Source: Microcaldota archaeon
GTDB lineage: Archaea > Micrarchaeota > Micrarchaeia > Micrarchaeales > CABMGC01
Direction of reading: 5' to 3'
DNA length: 64,000 nt
Assembly: GCA_021797745.1 (NCBI GenBank)
Contig: JAJZZD010000001.1
Coordinates: forward strand, 1-64,000
The position numbers and the translations under genes are program-made. The notes under the pieces are model-generated. The model did no database searches. It was not told the origin of the DNA and worked only from the letters and a program-made list of their open reading frames with translations. This document shows, in pieces, positions 46,611-55,814 of this stretch (within the stretch, counting starts at the first letter, position 1; each line of letters opens with the position of its first letter).

Positions 46611-47270
46611 TTATTTGATGTCCAAACCGCTATTTTCTTTCGCGAGTTCTTCCATTGCTTCTTGCTGTATCTTTGCACGGCGCTGCGCAATTTTTCTTAT
46701 CCGTGGGATTTTGAACGTGTCAAGCCAATTGGAATTGAACCGCTTAGAATTATCGGTGTTCCAATAGAATATCTTATTTTCTATCGTGCCTTTGTTATAC
46801 GCTTCGTATGTAAACATGCGCCAAATCTTCAGCATTCCTATGCTATCTAATTCATCCGCATAATAAAGCAATTCTTTCTCTAGCTTTACCTCTTTCGACG
46901 TCTCATTTGGATTTATTATCTTAGCTGCCTTATCGATAGTATTAACTGGAACAATATCCTTCAAAAGCTTTTTGAGCATATTGGCAGAATCGGTTTCGTG
47001 ACCCGGCATGCTCGGATTGGCAACTTTGCGCCTGTTTTTCTTCCTACCTATATCATGGAATAAGGCAGCCACTAGAAGTGCATCGGAATCAATCTTATTC
47101 TTATAAATTTCTTTCATCTTGATAAATTTCTTAGCATTTTGATAAGTTCTTAACGAATGGTAATACCTGTAGCCTTTGCCTCCTGCAGATTCGACCTGTT
47201 GCAAAAAAGCTTTTTCTATTATGCTAATCATTTTTGATTCTTGGGATTTTGTCAGCATATATCCAACCAT
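46611..47270 (-). CDS. HD-domain hydrolase
   Basis: YYHSLRTYQNAKKFI…LLVAALFHDIGRKKNRR…GHETDSANMLKKLL. Confidence 0.85.
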   Translation of the reverse strand: MVGYMLTKSQESKMISIIEKAFLQQVESAGGKGYRYYHSLRTYQNAKKFIKMKEIYKNKIDSDALLVAALFHDIGRKKNRRKVANPSMPGHETDSANMLKKLLKDIVPVNTIDKAAKIINPNETSKEVKLEKELLYYADELDSIGMLKIWRMFTYEAYNKGTIENKIFYWNTDNSKRFNSNWLDTFKIPRIRKIAQRRAKIQQEAMEELAKENSGLDIK

Positions 47271-47300
47271 GTTTTACTTTAGTATATAAACTTAGGGCTT

Positions 47301-47338
47301 TGCTAATAAACCCTGCTAATTAATCCCATTTATTAGCA
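47301..47338. promoter_or_regulatory. inverted repeat TGCTAATAAA/TTTATTAGCA upstream of the HD-domain gene
   Basis: Perfect 10-bp arms at 47301-47310 and 47329-47338. Confidence 0.5.
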
Positions 47339-47363
47339 TAAAACAGAATTTACTATCAACTTT

Positions 47364-47609
47364 TTACTTCGCTAACTTACTGTAATACCTGAACACCGCA
47401 CCGTAAATTGCATCAAAGGCACCTCTTGATGTTTCTATGAGTTCCTTTTGTTCGTTTCTCATCCTCAATTTCTTAAAAACATCATTCTTGTGAGAAGCGT
47501 GAAATAGCCTATTTCGTTCTATTTGAAAGTTGTTTGTAGCCTTATACTCGGCAGGCTGAATTACCCTATTCTTCTTAAGAAATTGAATTTTTGTTTCAAG
47601 ATAGTGAAG
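47364..47609 (-). pseudogene. open coding-like fragment without a standard start
   Basis: Minus-strand frame LHYLETKIQFLKKNRVIQPAEYKATNNFQIERNRLFHASHKNDVFKKLRMRNEQKELIETSRGAFDAIYGAVFRYYSKLAK*; upstream in-frame TAA and no ATG/GTG/TTG near the start. Confidence 0.35.
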
Positions 47610-47696
47610 TTATTGGCGGAAAGGTATTAATTAGCAAAGCTTTTCTGCCGGAAAGACTTTTATACCACATCATATACAGTTGCCATCGTAGGTGTT

Positions 47697-48200
47697 ATGA
47701 TGCCAGATGCCCCCAAGCCTATTACTCTGATTGTGGCCGGACCTGATTTTGCCGGCAGAAAGACAGTAGTGAACCTGCTTTCTGAACTGCTAAGAAAAGA
47801 GAATATTCCATTAACTATAATAGACATGACAAAAAGAGACATGACAAAAAGAGGGCAAGAAGACCTTTTAACAATTATGAACGGAAAGCCTTCTGTCCTT
47901 CTCAACGTGACAGCGGCTCAGTTCGAATGTTTAAAGTCAACCCTTCAATCTGCGAAAAGAGATGTCGCTATTTTGGACGTGGATTCCTCATTTGAAAAAA
48001 TAGGAATGCGCAAAGCACGGCAAGTAAACCCTGAACGTTGCAAATTGCCAGGCATAGGCAATAAAGAAATAACAAATATTGCCAGCGGCCGCGTAGAAAT
48101 CTATTCAATATATAATAACACTGAAGATGAGCAAGACCTTGCCAAGAACCTGGAAAAGGTAGTTGACGCGATTAAAAGCAGATACGGAAAACCGTCTTAG
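47697..48200 (+). CDS. hypothetical P-loop-like protein (degenerate Walker A)
   Basis: ITLIVAGPDFAGRKTVVNLLSELL. Confidence 0.5.
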   Translation: MMPDAPKPITLIVAGPDFAGRKTVVNLLSELLRKENIPLTIIDMTKRDMTKRGQEDLLTIMNGKPSVLLNVTAAQFECLKSTLQSAKRDVAILDVDSSFEKIGMRKARQVNPERCKLPGIGNKEITNIASGRVEIYSIYNNTEDEQDLAKNLEKVVDAIKSRYGKPS

Positions 48201-48253
48201 TTCGCGCCACACGAAGAAAACACGTATCGAATGAAACTTCAGTTCAATTGATT

Positions 48254-48299
48254 CGAGCGATGGAGATGCTACTGATGTAGTATGTTAGGAAATCGCTCG
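48254..48299. ncRNA. structured element between convergent genes (nested stems)
   Basis: Outer CGAGCGAT (48254-48261)/ATCGCTCG (48292-48299); inner ATGCTAC-TGAT-GTAGTAT (48266-48283). Confidence 0.35.
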
Positions 48300-48365
48300 C
48301 GCAACATGATTATGAGGGCGAAGTCCTTATGTCATAAATAAAAAGTGTGCGTTCCTATTTCTGTT

Positions 48366-49277
48366 TCATTTTGTTAATACTTCGCATCCATCTTTCTGCA
48401 CAATTACGCTCGCCTCAGCCTGCGCTACTATCCCTTTTCCTTTTTCCACAAGTACCGGAAATGATTCGAGCGCGCCAAGTGCTGCAAGCTCGTTAAGGCC
48501 TCTCCTCACCTTGAATTCAGAACCAAACGCATTAACGAGCCATCTTACTGCGAAAGGATAAGTTGAATAGTTTTTGTCAATAAATTCGGATATCCTCCTA
48601 GTATCTTCAGACCGCGCATTCACATTCCCGAGTTTCTGGTATATTTGAAGATGTTCGCCTTCGATAACATGGCCTGCGCCATTTGTAACGAACGGTTCAA
48701 GCGCCACTACCTGGCCTTCTTCTAGCGCAGTGTCATCTCCATTGTCGTAGTTCGGGATGAAAATGTCAGCATGCAGGTCCTCTTCGCTTATCCCATGACC
48801 GCCGAGATTCTCTATAGGCTTCAACCCCGCTCCCTTTACGACTTTTTCAACTGCTGCTCCTATCTCGCAAACCTTCCTTCCTGCTTTGACTGAGCTTATT
48901 GCTTCTTGCAGCGCTTTTTGTGCCGTATCTACGAAATTCGCGTATTTGCCTGACAGGTCTATTGTCACTGCGCAATCCTGCAGATATGTATCTTTCCTCG
49001 CGCCAAGGTCTATTTTCACAAGGTCATTGTTTGTAAACACGCTTTCATCGTTGACAGTTGGCGTATAATGCGCCGCGTTCTCGTTTATAGAAATGTTGAC
49101 CGGGAACGCAAGCCCGAATCCCTTGTCTTTCATGAACTTTTCCAGTTCATTCGCAGTATCAATCAGCTTCTTGCCTGGCTTTACCAACTCCTTTGCGTAA
49201 GTGAGCGCTTCGAATGAAGCTTTTCCGGCCTCCCTGAACTTATCATATTCATAGTCGTATTTGTTTTCCATGTTCAC
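48366..49277 (-). CDS. map: methionine aminopeptidase (type II)
   Basis: FPVNISINENAAHYTP, KIDLGARKDTYLQDCAVTIDL, NLGGHGISEEDLHAD, EPFVTNGAGHVIEG. Confidence 0.95.
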   Translation of the reverse strand: MNMENKYDYEYDKFREAGKASFEALTYAKELVKPGKKLIDTANELEKFMKDKGFGLAFPVNISINENAAHYTPTVNDESVFTNNDLVKIDLGARKDTYLQDCAVTIDLSGKYANFVDTAQKALQEAISSVKAGRKVCEIGAAVEKVVKGAGLKPIENLGGHGISEEDLHADIFIPNYDNGDDTALEEGQVVALEPFVTNGAGHVIEGEHLQIYQKLGNVNARSEDTRRISEFIDKNYSTYPFAVRWLVNAFGSEFKVRRGLNELAALGALESFPVLVEKGKGIVAQAEASVIVQKDGCEVLTK

Positions 49278-51694
49278 AGCCTTTTTTGCGTTCCTTCTCC
49301 GGTAAGCTCCTCCTTGCTTACTCCCAATTCTTTCAGTATTTTAAGCGTTGAAGGTATCACCTGGTGATCTATGTAGTATTCCGCATCATAATCCTTTGCG
49401 AACTCCTCAAGCTCCGCTTTTTCAGATATTGTCTTGCCATTTTTTGTGATTATATATCCTATTGTCAGGTTTTCTATGTCTGAGCGATCTTTTCCGCGCG
49501 CAATTGCCTTCTTAGCCGCGGAGAGCTCAGGAGACGTTATGTCGTAATTGTCTATCCCCTTTCTCAGCTGCGTATGAATGACTAATTCATTCAAGTTAAC
49601 CTTTCCTTCGCGCAAGTCGTTTATCGTTTTTTTGACCAGTTTGACAGCGCTCTCCTTGCTACCCTCTTTAAGTATTGCTTCAAGCACTTTCCTTTGCGTG
49701 TCTCTTGCTATGTTCGACCAGTCCCTTCTTACAAGCTCAAATCCCCTTATTTTTATCCTTCCTGATTCAGAAAGAAGAGCATACTTTTTCTTTACCCCGA
49801 CTTCGCCTGTGCCGGATTTTTTGCCAACAAAAACTCCGCGTGTATAAAAATCCTCGAGTTCCAACTCCATAGATTCAGGCAAGGATGTGTTTACCTGTTT
49901 TAAGAATTCCTTTACGTCATCTTTCGTTTTGTTATTCATGAGTAGGAAAACGCTATCGGTGTCCCCATAGAGCGCTCCAAATCCTGCCTTCTCCGCTTCC
50001 TCTATTACGTTTTTAATGTAATCCCTTCCCAATGCCGTGACACTGGTCGCGCATTCCCTCGAATACCATCTTGACCTTGCATATCCAAGGTACCCGTAGA
50101 AAGAATTAGCAAGTATCTTGAGTGCCTGCGACCTTGCGCCCAAAGATTTGTTGTCTGGGCTTGCCTTGTATGCTTTTTTAACGCTCTGCCTTTCGCTTAT
50201 GAGGATTTTCAGTATGGCCGGTATTATGCCCTGTGGCTCTTTCTTGAACTTGATTCCGATTGGCGTATCGTTGAATCCTGCTTCGTTTATTGACTTCGGC
50301 TCAGCCATTGTCGAAGGGTCTATGTTGTATGCAATTATTATCGAAGGATACAAGCCCCTGAAGTCCAGCACTGCCATGTTTCCATACACTCCTGCCGAAG
50401 GCGTCTTGACATACGCGCCTTCATAGGGAACAGACATCCTGTTCTGAATTTCATGCTCGTCAGGCTTGTTAGGTATAAGCTCGTTGTTTTTGTGCGCATA
50501 TAGCATCAACAGATACTCAACTAGCTGACCAGTTGTTGAGATCATGGTTTCGCTGAGCGTTGTTCCGCACAGCCTTGAAAGCTCAAATTCGAGGGGCATG
50601 AAGAATCTGTACAGCTCATCCAAAGTCAGCGAATCGTCCAGAGAGTAATCTGCCAGATCTTCCGTTTCGCTGTTCTCTTTGTCCCACATTTGATATATTG
50701 TGGTTTTGTTGACCATTTTTTTCTTCGCATTACCTGTTATTGCCTTGTAAACTTCGCCAAGAGTGAACCTGTTCACTTTTATCAGATATTCTGCAGTTCC
50801 CACTACTGCTACGAACTTCGCTACATTGAATATGTCTGCGTGTATTCTGCCAGGTATTTTTGTGCTCTCTACGAGCCCGTGATGCTGCGTATATACGTCT
50901 TCATCATATCTACCTATTCTGAAATTTGCATTGTTTTTTTCGGCCCTTTTCAACAGGTACGGAATGTCGAAATTAGAAGAATTGTAGCCAGATATTATGT
51001 CGAAATCGTTTTTCTTTATTATCTCATTAAATCTTTCGAGCATCTCCTTCTCGTTTTTGACCTGCTCCACGAAATCTTTGTTTATTCTCTTTGGTGTTAT
51101 GACTCCCTTGATGTTGTCGTTTGCATAGCTTATCATGATCGCAGGGTCCTTATCCGGATTAGGTATATTTTTAGGGTTGTACGTTTCTATGTCGAAGCAT
51201 ATATGGCTTAACTGCGGCATTTCGAGTTCCTTTCTTTCTATTTTGTCTATCATTCGCATACCATTCTCATCGTGCACCTCTGCACTGATCCCGAACAGCG
51301 GCGAAAGGTTTTTGTCTATGAGATATCTCTTCCAGAAAAGTATATCGTATTCGTAACAGACGCCCAGCTCCTGCATGTAACTTTTAAGAACAGGAATTTC
51401 TCTGGCTGCATTCGCATATATCCTAAAAACCCTGGTCTTTTTACCCGAAATGAATTTTTCGTCCTTCTCAACTTTGTAAACCTCAACCTTTGTTCCGTTC
51501 TTGTCGTAAGTTGAGAATGTACCTATGCTTTTTTCACTTACAGAATCATTTCCTGGAGCTAGGTAGAAATAAGGCCGGAATTCCTTGTCAAAAATAGGAT
51601 AAACGTTGCTTCCCTGCTTTACCGTAAGCCTGATTGTGCTTCTGGCGCCGATGTCCAAATAGTCCGCGTCTAAAATCACTCCCTCTATGTGCAT
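49274..51694 (-). CDS. family B DNA polymerase
   Basis: CFDIETYNP (Exo I), VLDFRGLYPSIIIAYNIDPST (motif A), KILANSFYGYLGYARSRWY (motif B), YGDTDSVF (motif C). Confidence 0.97.
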   Translation of the reverse strand: MHIEGVILDADYLDIGARSTIRLTVKQGSNVYPIFDKEFRPYFYLAPGNDSVSEKSIGTFSTYDKNGTKVEVYKVEKDEKFISGKKTRVFRIYANAAREIPVLKSYMQELGVCYEYDILFWKRYLIDKNLSPLFGISAEVHDENGMRMIDKIERKELEMPQLSHICFDIETYNPKNIPNPDKDPAIMISYANDNIKGVITPKRINKDFVEQVKNEKEMLERFNEIIKKNDFDIISGYNSSNFDIPYLLKRAEKNNANFRIGRYDEDVYTQHHGLVESTKIPGRIHADIFNVAKFVAVVGTAEYLIKVNRFTLGEVYKAITGNAKKKMVNKTTIYQMWDKENSETEDLADYSLDDSLTLDELYRFFMPLEFELSRLCGTTLSETMISTTGQLVEYLLMLYAHKNNELIPNKPDEHEIQNRMSVPYEGAYVKTPSAGVYGNMAVLDFRGLYPSIIIAYNIDPSTMAEPKSINEAGFNDTPIGIKFKKEPQGIIPAILKILISERQSVKKAYKASPDNKSLGARSQALKILANSFYGYLGYARSRWYSRECATSVTALGRDYIKNVIEEAEKAGFGALYGDTDSVFLLMNNKTKDDVKEFLKQVNTSLPESMELELEDFYTRGVFVGKKSGTGEVGVKKKYALLSESGRIKIRGFELVRRDWSNIARDTQRKVLEAILKEGSKESAVKLVKKTINDLREGKVNLNELVIHTQLRKGIDNYDITSPELSAAKKAIARGKDRSDIENLTIGYIITKNGKTISEKAELEEFAKDYDAEYYIDHQVIPSTLKILKELGVSKEELTGEGTQKRL

Positions 51695-51756
51695 GTAACC
51701 CTTTTCAGCAGGAAATGCTGCAGTTATTGCAGTTTCGCAATGAATTTAATTGTGCG

Positions 51757-52167
51757 TTATTTTTGCGTAGGTTCGAGCTTTGCCCTAGAAAGCGGCAAAG
51801 GCGAAGGCATGCCTATGCTTGATGCCAAAAGTACACCACGCGAACCGCACTCAAAGTTAAGAAAATTTATGACATCCTCTGCAAAAGCAGTAGGAAGGGT
51901 CTTCTTGTCCTTCCAGGTTTTGTCTATTTCTTCAGCTGCGCTTTTGTTCTCCTTTGTCTTTATGTTCCCTTTTATCTTAAGCGTGCCTACCTCCTTCTCT
52001 GACTTTCCCTGTGTACTGACATATGATGTGGAAAACAGGTATGCAACATCAACATTTTCACCTGTGACCTTTACGTCCTCGAAGTTTATGTTGAACTTCA
52101 TGTTGGTTATTGATTCATCCGCTATTCGTTCAGCATCGACATTCCTTACTATGTTGCCTGTTATCAT
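51757..52167 (-). CDS. hypothetical protein
   Basis: 136-aa ORF, beta-rich N-terminal pattern. Confidence 0.55.
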   Translation of the reverse strand: MITGNIVRNVDAERIADESITNMKFNINFEDVKVTGENVDVAYLFSTSYVSTQGKSEKEVGTLKIKGNIKTKENKSAAEEIDKTWKDKKTLPTAFAEDVINFLNFECGSRGVLLASSIGMPSPLPLSRAKLEPTQK

Positions 52168-52335
52168 AAAATCACAAGATTAATGCTGGAGGAAGGTATT
52201 TATAGATTGTCTTTATTCGCTTTGTTCGACAAAGTCAGCAAGGAACTCCTGCACATGCTGCTTTGCTTTTGCACTGCAAAAGGTATTTATACTCAACTTG
52301 CCTATTAACCAATAATTATTTTGTAAAAGGATTAT

Positions 52336-52752
52336 ATGCCAAATAGGACTGTATTGAACAAATATGGTCTCTTTGTCTTGAACATTCATAAAATTACAAA
52401 AAAGAAGGAGCAATCTCGCGAAGACGCAAAACTGATAGACAAGGCAAGACTGATTGCACTGCTTTCGAGCAGGAGCTGGCGCACGCATGGTGCGCTGGCC
52501 GGCAACGGTTTTGACAAGGAGGCGATTAAAAGCGAAGCGCAGCTTGCGTTTTCCTCGGGCTGGATCGACATAACTGAAGACGAAATAAAAGAAGTCGTCA
52601 CTGCAAACTACGATGAGTTGGCCCTGTCGAACGTTTTCTACGAAATTTTCCCTGAAAAAGAGCAGAGAATAGAGTTCATCAACCTCTTTTCTGAACTCAG
52701 GGCAGAATTCGTTGACGGAATGGAACCAATAAAGCGTACAGAAGAGATGTAA
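52336..52752 (+). CDS. hypothetical protein
   Basis: 138-aa ORF. Confidence 0.5.
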   Translation: MPNRTVLNKYGLFVLNIHKITKKKEQSREDAKLIDKARLIALLSSRSWRTHGALAGNGFDKEAIKSEAQLAFSSGWIDITEDEIKEVVTANYDELALSNVFYEIFPEKEQRIEFINLFSELRAEFVDGMEPIKRTEEM

Positions 52753-52814
52753 CCAATTTGCAGTTTATTGCGGCCTATCACTAGTTTTTATACATTGCAA
52801 TCGCAAATACTCCA

Positions 52815-52889
52815 GGGCATGTGGCGTAATTTGGATAGCGCATCGGGCTTCGGACCCGAGGGTTGCGGGTTCAAATCCCGTCATGCCCG
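52815..52889 (+). tRNA. tRNA-Arg (anticodon TCG)
   Basis: Acceptor GGGCATG/CATGCCC, D-arm GCGT…GCGC, anticodon stem-loop TCGGG-CTTCGGA-CCCGA, T-arm GCGGGTTCAAATCCCGT. Confidence 0.92.
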
Positions 52890-52969
52890 CTACTAAATAA
52901 TAAGTATTTGAGTTCAAATCTCTACAGATCTCGTTTCGAAGTCTTCTCCCGCAGTTTCAACTGAGAAGT

Positions 52970-53040
52970 TTCAATAAGCAAATGAGAAAGCCACTTTCTT
53001 TTGCGGTCGCATTTCACGAAAGCAGAGCGTATGCTTATTG
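52970..53040. ncRNA. hairpin-capped structured element downstream of tRNA-Arg (or terminator)
   Basis: Perfect 10-bp inverted repeat TCAATAAGCA/TGCTTATTGA enclosing GAAAG-CCA-CTTTC, followed by TATTTTTT. Confidence 0.35.
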
Positions 53041-53054
53041 ATATTTTTTGATGC

Positions 53055-54095
53055 TCAATACCCTTTAACGCTACTTCTTTCCTTTTTAAACTTCCCTAAT
53101 ATTAACCTGAACGCCAGTCTGCCATCCTTATATACCATTGGTGTTCCGAGTACTTCGTTACATTTAGGGCATTCTAAGTTCTTTAAGTCTTTAGTACCTG
53201 CTATATTCGGTTCACGCTGCAATTTTTCCAGTTCCGGTGGTTCGAATATCCTATTCAAATAACATCTGAGCAACCTTCCACGACCGTCTTTTTGATACAA
53301 AAGCACCTTAGTTCCGCAGTTAGCGCAGGAAACATCTAACATGACTGCAGTTCCCCCTCTTTCCTGCCTGTAACTATCATTTTTCATCTTAATTCTTCTC
53401 TCACCCCATTTATTCACATCATTCATATTTTCACCATTATCATTTTCGGCATACACTGCTGAAGCTTCAGTATCGCTCTCGGTTTTAGTATCATTGTCGC
53501 TTTTTTGCCTTCGCGATGCGTTTTTTAACGCGTTTTTATAGTTTTCATATATTTTACGAGCAACATCTGCCGCATTCCCTTCTTCATTTACGATTTTCAT
53601 ATCGAACTTTCCATCGAATTTTCCTCTTTTCATCGCATAGTATTCTTCTACTGCGGCTGGGATCCGTTTGGACCTGCCTTCTTTTTTAAGTCTCTCTTGT
53701 AGTGACTTTTCCGAAGGCGGCTCCAGGTAAACTGCGAAGGTCTTTTCAGGGAAACGAGCAGTCATTATACGAGTTTTTTGTACTGGCCAGTCTATTACTG
53801 GAAAATTACCTGTTTTTAATGCGTCTGTGATCGATTCTATCGGAGTTCCGTAATACGCGCCGTAAAGTCTGTTTACCACTAGAAACTTTCCTTCTTCTTT
53901 TAATTTTTTAAAATATTCTTCAGACACAGATATTTTATCTTTTTCTCCGTCCCTCAACCACCTTGTAGTATACGGAGATATGTAAACAAATTTCTTGTCA
54001 AGCTCGTTTAACTGATGTATTACTGTTGTTTTTCCAACGCCAGTAGGGCCCAGTACAAGAAGAATCTTGGTCTCTTGAGTTTTTGTGTTTTCCAT
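53055..54095 (-). CDS. guanylate-kinase-like P-loop domain fused to C-terminal zinc-ribbon-like domain
   Basis: N-term ILLVLGPTGVGKTTVIHQLNEL…YISPYTTRWLRDGEKD; C-term SCANCGTKV…LECPKCNEVLG. Confidence 0.75.
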   Translation of the reverse strand: MENTKTQETKILLVLGPTGVGKTTVIHQLNELDKKFVYISPYTTRWLRDGEKDKISVSEEYFKKLKEEGKFLVVNRLYGAYYGTPIESITDALKTGNFPVIDWPVQKTRIMTARFPEKTFAVYLEPPSEKSLQERLKKEGRSKRIPAAVEEYYAMKRGKFDGKFDMKIVNEEGNAADVARKIYENYKNALKNASRRQKSDNDTKTESDTEASAVYAENDNGENMNDVNKWGERRIKMKNDSYRQERGGTAVMLDVSCANCGTKVLLYQKDGRGRLLRCYLNRIFEPPELEKLQREPNIAGTKDLKNLECPKCNEVLGTPMVYKDGRLAFRLILGKFKKERSSVKGY

Positions 54096-54099
54096 CGTG

Positions 54100-55734
54100 C
54101 TACCTTATTTCATTTATCTTTCTTTTCATTTCTATTACTGCATTTTCTATCTCTCTGCGCCAGTTTTTATCATTTGTTTTGTATGGATACAGTATCGCGC
54201 GCGAAGAATTCACGACCAATCCTTTCTTATGCGAATCGAGCAGCTCATGCGCTTTTGTTATTTTACCTCCCTGCGCTCCAAAGCCAGCCAATAAAATCGG
54301 CATGTCATCTGGAATTATCTTTCTTATTGATGAAAAATCTATGCTCTCCGTAGACGAAATTACCGGCATAACGTTTCTAGATGTGTTCCATCGTCGCACA
54401 ACTAGTTCCATAACGTAAATCCACAACGGCACTCCCGTAGCAGTTATCGTATTTTGCACTATGTCTCCCCCTTTATTGCTAGTTTTGACTAAAACTATCG
54501 CAGCCTTATTTTCCATATTCCTGAATGGTGCTAACACGTCATCTCCCATGTATGGATTTACCACTACTGCGTCAGCTCCAAGTTTGCTGAAGATTAAGTC
54601 CATGTATGCTTTCATTGTGTTCGAGGTATCGCCTATCTTAGAGTCGATGATTATCGGTATTTGTGCATGTCTCTTTTTAATGTACTTTATCGTATCTAAA
54701 AGCAGCCTATCTCCATTCTCAAAAATATCAAAGAACGCTTTCTGAATTTTATATGCACATACATGTGCAGCTGTTATATCTATGACTTCGTGCAAAAAAT
54801 CGAAAGCCTTTGTTCTATCGCTTGCGTGACTGTCGGTGATCTCTTTGGGCATCTTATTCAAGTCCGGATCCAGCCCGCAACATACTAAACTGTCATTTTC
54901 CGACATTGCCGTGTTTAACAAGCGCATGAAATTTCTCTGCGTGGCATCCTGTTTATCCTTTTGTATTAACTCTATGTGTCCTAGTTTTTCCTGTTTCGCT
55001 TCCAAATGAAGTCTCGTTAATTTAGTGGGCTCTATTACAACTGGCGTTAAACCCGATAGTTTAAATCCATTCTCAGTAAAAACAGAAACTTTCTTAGGAT
55101 TATTTGTAGCTAGATTTATTTTTATATTCGATTTTAAACCCCAGAATTTCAATATTCCTACCGCACCGCCGTATGTCCTAACATCTATATTTCCGTCATT
55201 CGCCAGTATCTTTGCCGCTTCTACGGTGTCTAGCCCCAGTGCGTCCTGGAGGGTTAATGTAGCCAGTTTGAAAGGCAAACCTAAGCCCCTGGCATCTTGT
55301 TTAGGTATGTGTATTATAATTCCCTTGCCTGCGTTTCTTATTTCTTCCATGGCAAGCGCAAGCTGCTCTCTGCATTCGCATGTTCTGTCTCCAAATACTT
55401 GTCCGGTTTCACATCCAGAGTCAATTCTTAACAGCAACTGTTTTTCATTTTTAAAATAAGGGTTAAAATTTCTATCCAAGTCGCCCTTTACCAATGCAAG
55501 ATAGTTGACCCATTTATCATCTATGAAAAAATCAAACTGATAAAATTTTCCGAAATCAGTATTAAGCACTCCAAATCCATTTCTAATTATTTTAAAATGG
55601 TTAAACTTTCCATTTTCCTTTACTATTACTTTTTTAGAAAGACTCTGCATAGAATATCTAGCGTAGCCAAGTATGCGGCTTACTTCGTCAACAGTGGTGT
55701 GCTTGGCTAACGCGATTGATTTAAAATCTGGCAT
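54100..55734 (-). CDS. bifunctional GTP cyclohydrolase II-like / orotidine-5'-phosphate decarboxylase-like fusion
   Basis: RIDSGCETGQVFGDRTCECREQLALAMEEI (CX10CXC zinc motif) and DARGLGLPFKLATLTLQDALGLDTVEAA; then CCGLDPDLNKMP, IIDSKIGDTSNTMKAYMDLIFSKLGADAVVVNPYMG, LLAGFGAQGG. Confidence 0.85.
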   Translation of the reverse strand: MPDFKSIALAKHTTVDEVSRILGYARYSMQSLSKKVIVKENGKFNHFKIIRNGFGVLNTDFGKFYQFDFFIDDKWVNYLALVKGDLDRNFNPYFKNEKQLLLRIDSGCETGQVFGDRTCECREQLALAMEEIRNAGKGIIIHIPKQDARGLGLPFKLATLTLQDALGLDTVEAAKILANDGNIDVRTYGGAVGILKFWGLKSNIKINLATNNPKKVSVFTENGFKLSGLTPVVIEPTKLTRLHLEAKQEKLGHIELIQKDKQDATQRNFMRLLNTAMSENDSLVCCGLDPDLNKMPKEITDSHASDRTKAFDFLHEVIDITAAHVCAYKIQKAFFDIFENGDRLLLDTIKYIKKRHAQIPIIIDSKIGDTSNTMKAYMDLIFSKLGADAVVVNPYMGDDVLAPFRNMENKAAIVLVKTSNKGGDIVQNTITATGVPLWIYVMELVVRRWNTSRNVMPVISSTESIDFSSIRKIIPDDMPILLAGFGAQGGKITKAHELLDSHKKGLVVNSSRAILYPYKTNDKNWRREIENAVIEMKRKINEIR

Positions 55735-55814
55735 GTTATCTGAAAACTACTCAGTTGAAGCCTTATATATATTTTGAGTTGAAATTTTCCTTTGTGCATT
55801 TGCTTCTAAAAATA

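Noticed and set aside
52905-52925. T-arm-like string GAGTTCAAATCTC just after tRNA-Arg(TCG), possible tRNA remnant
   Set aside because: Only 3 bp of stem and no recognisable acceptor or anticodon arm.
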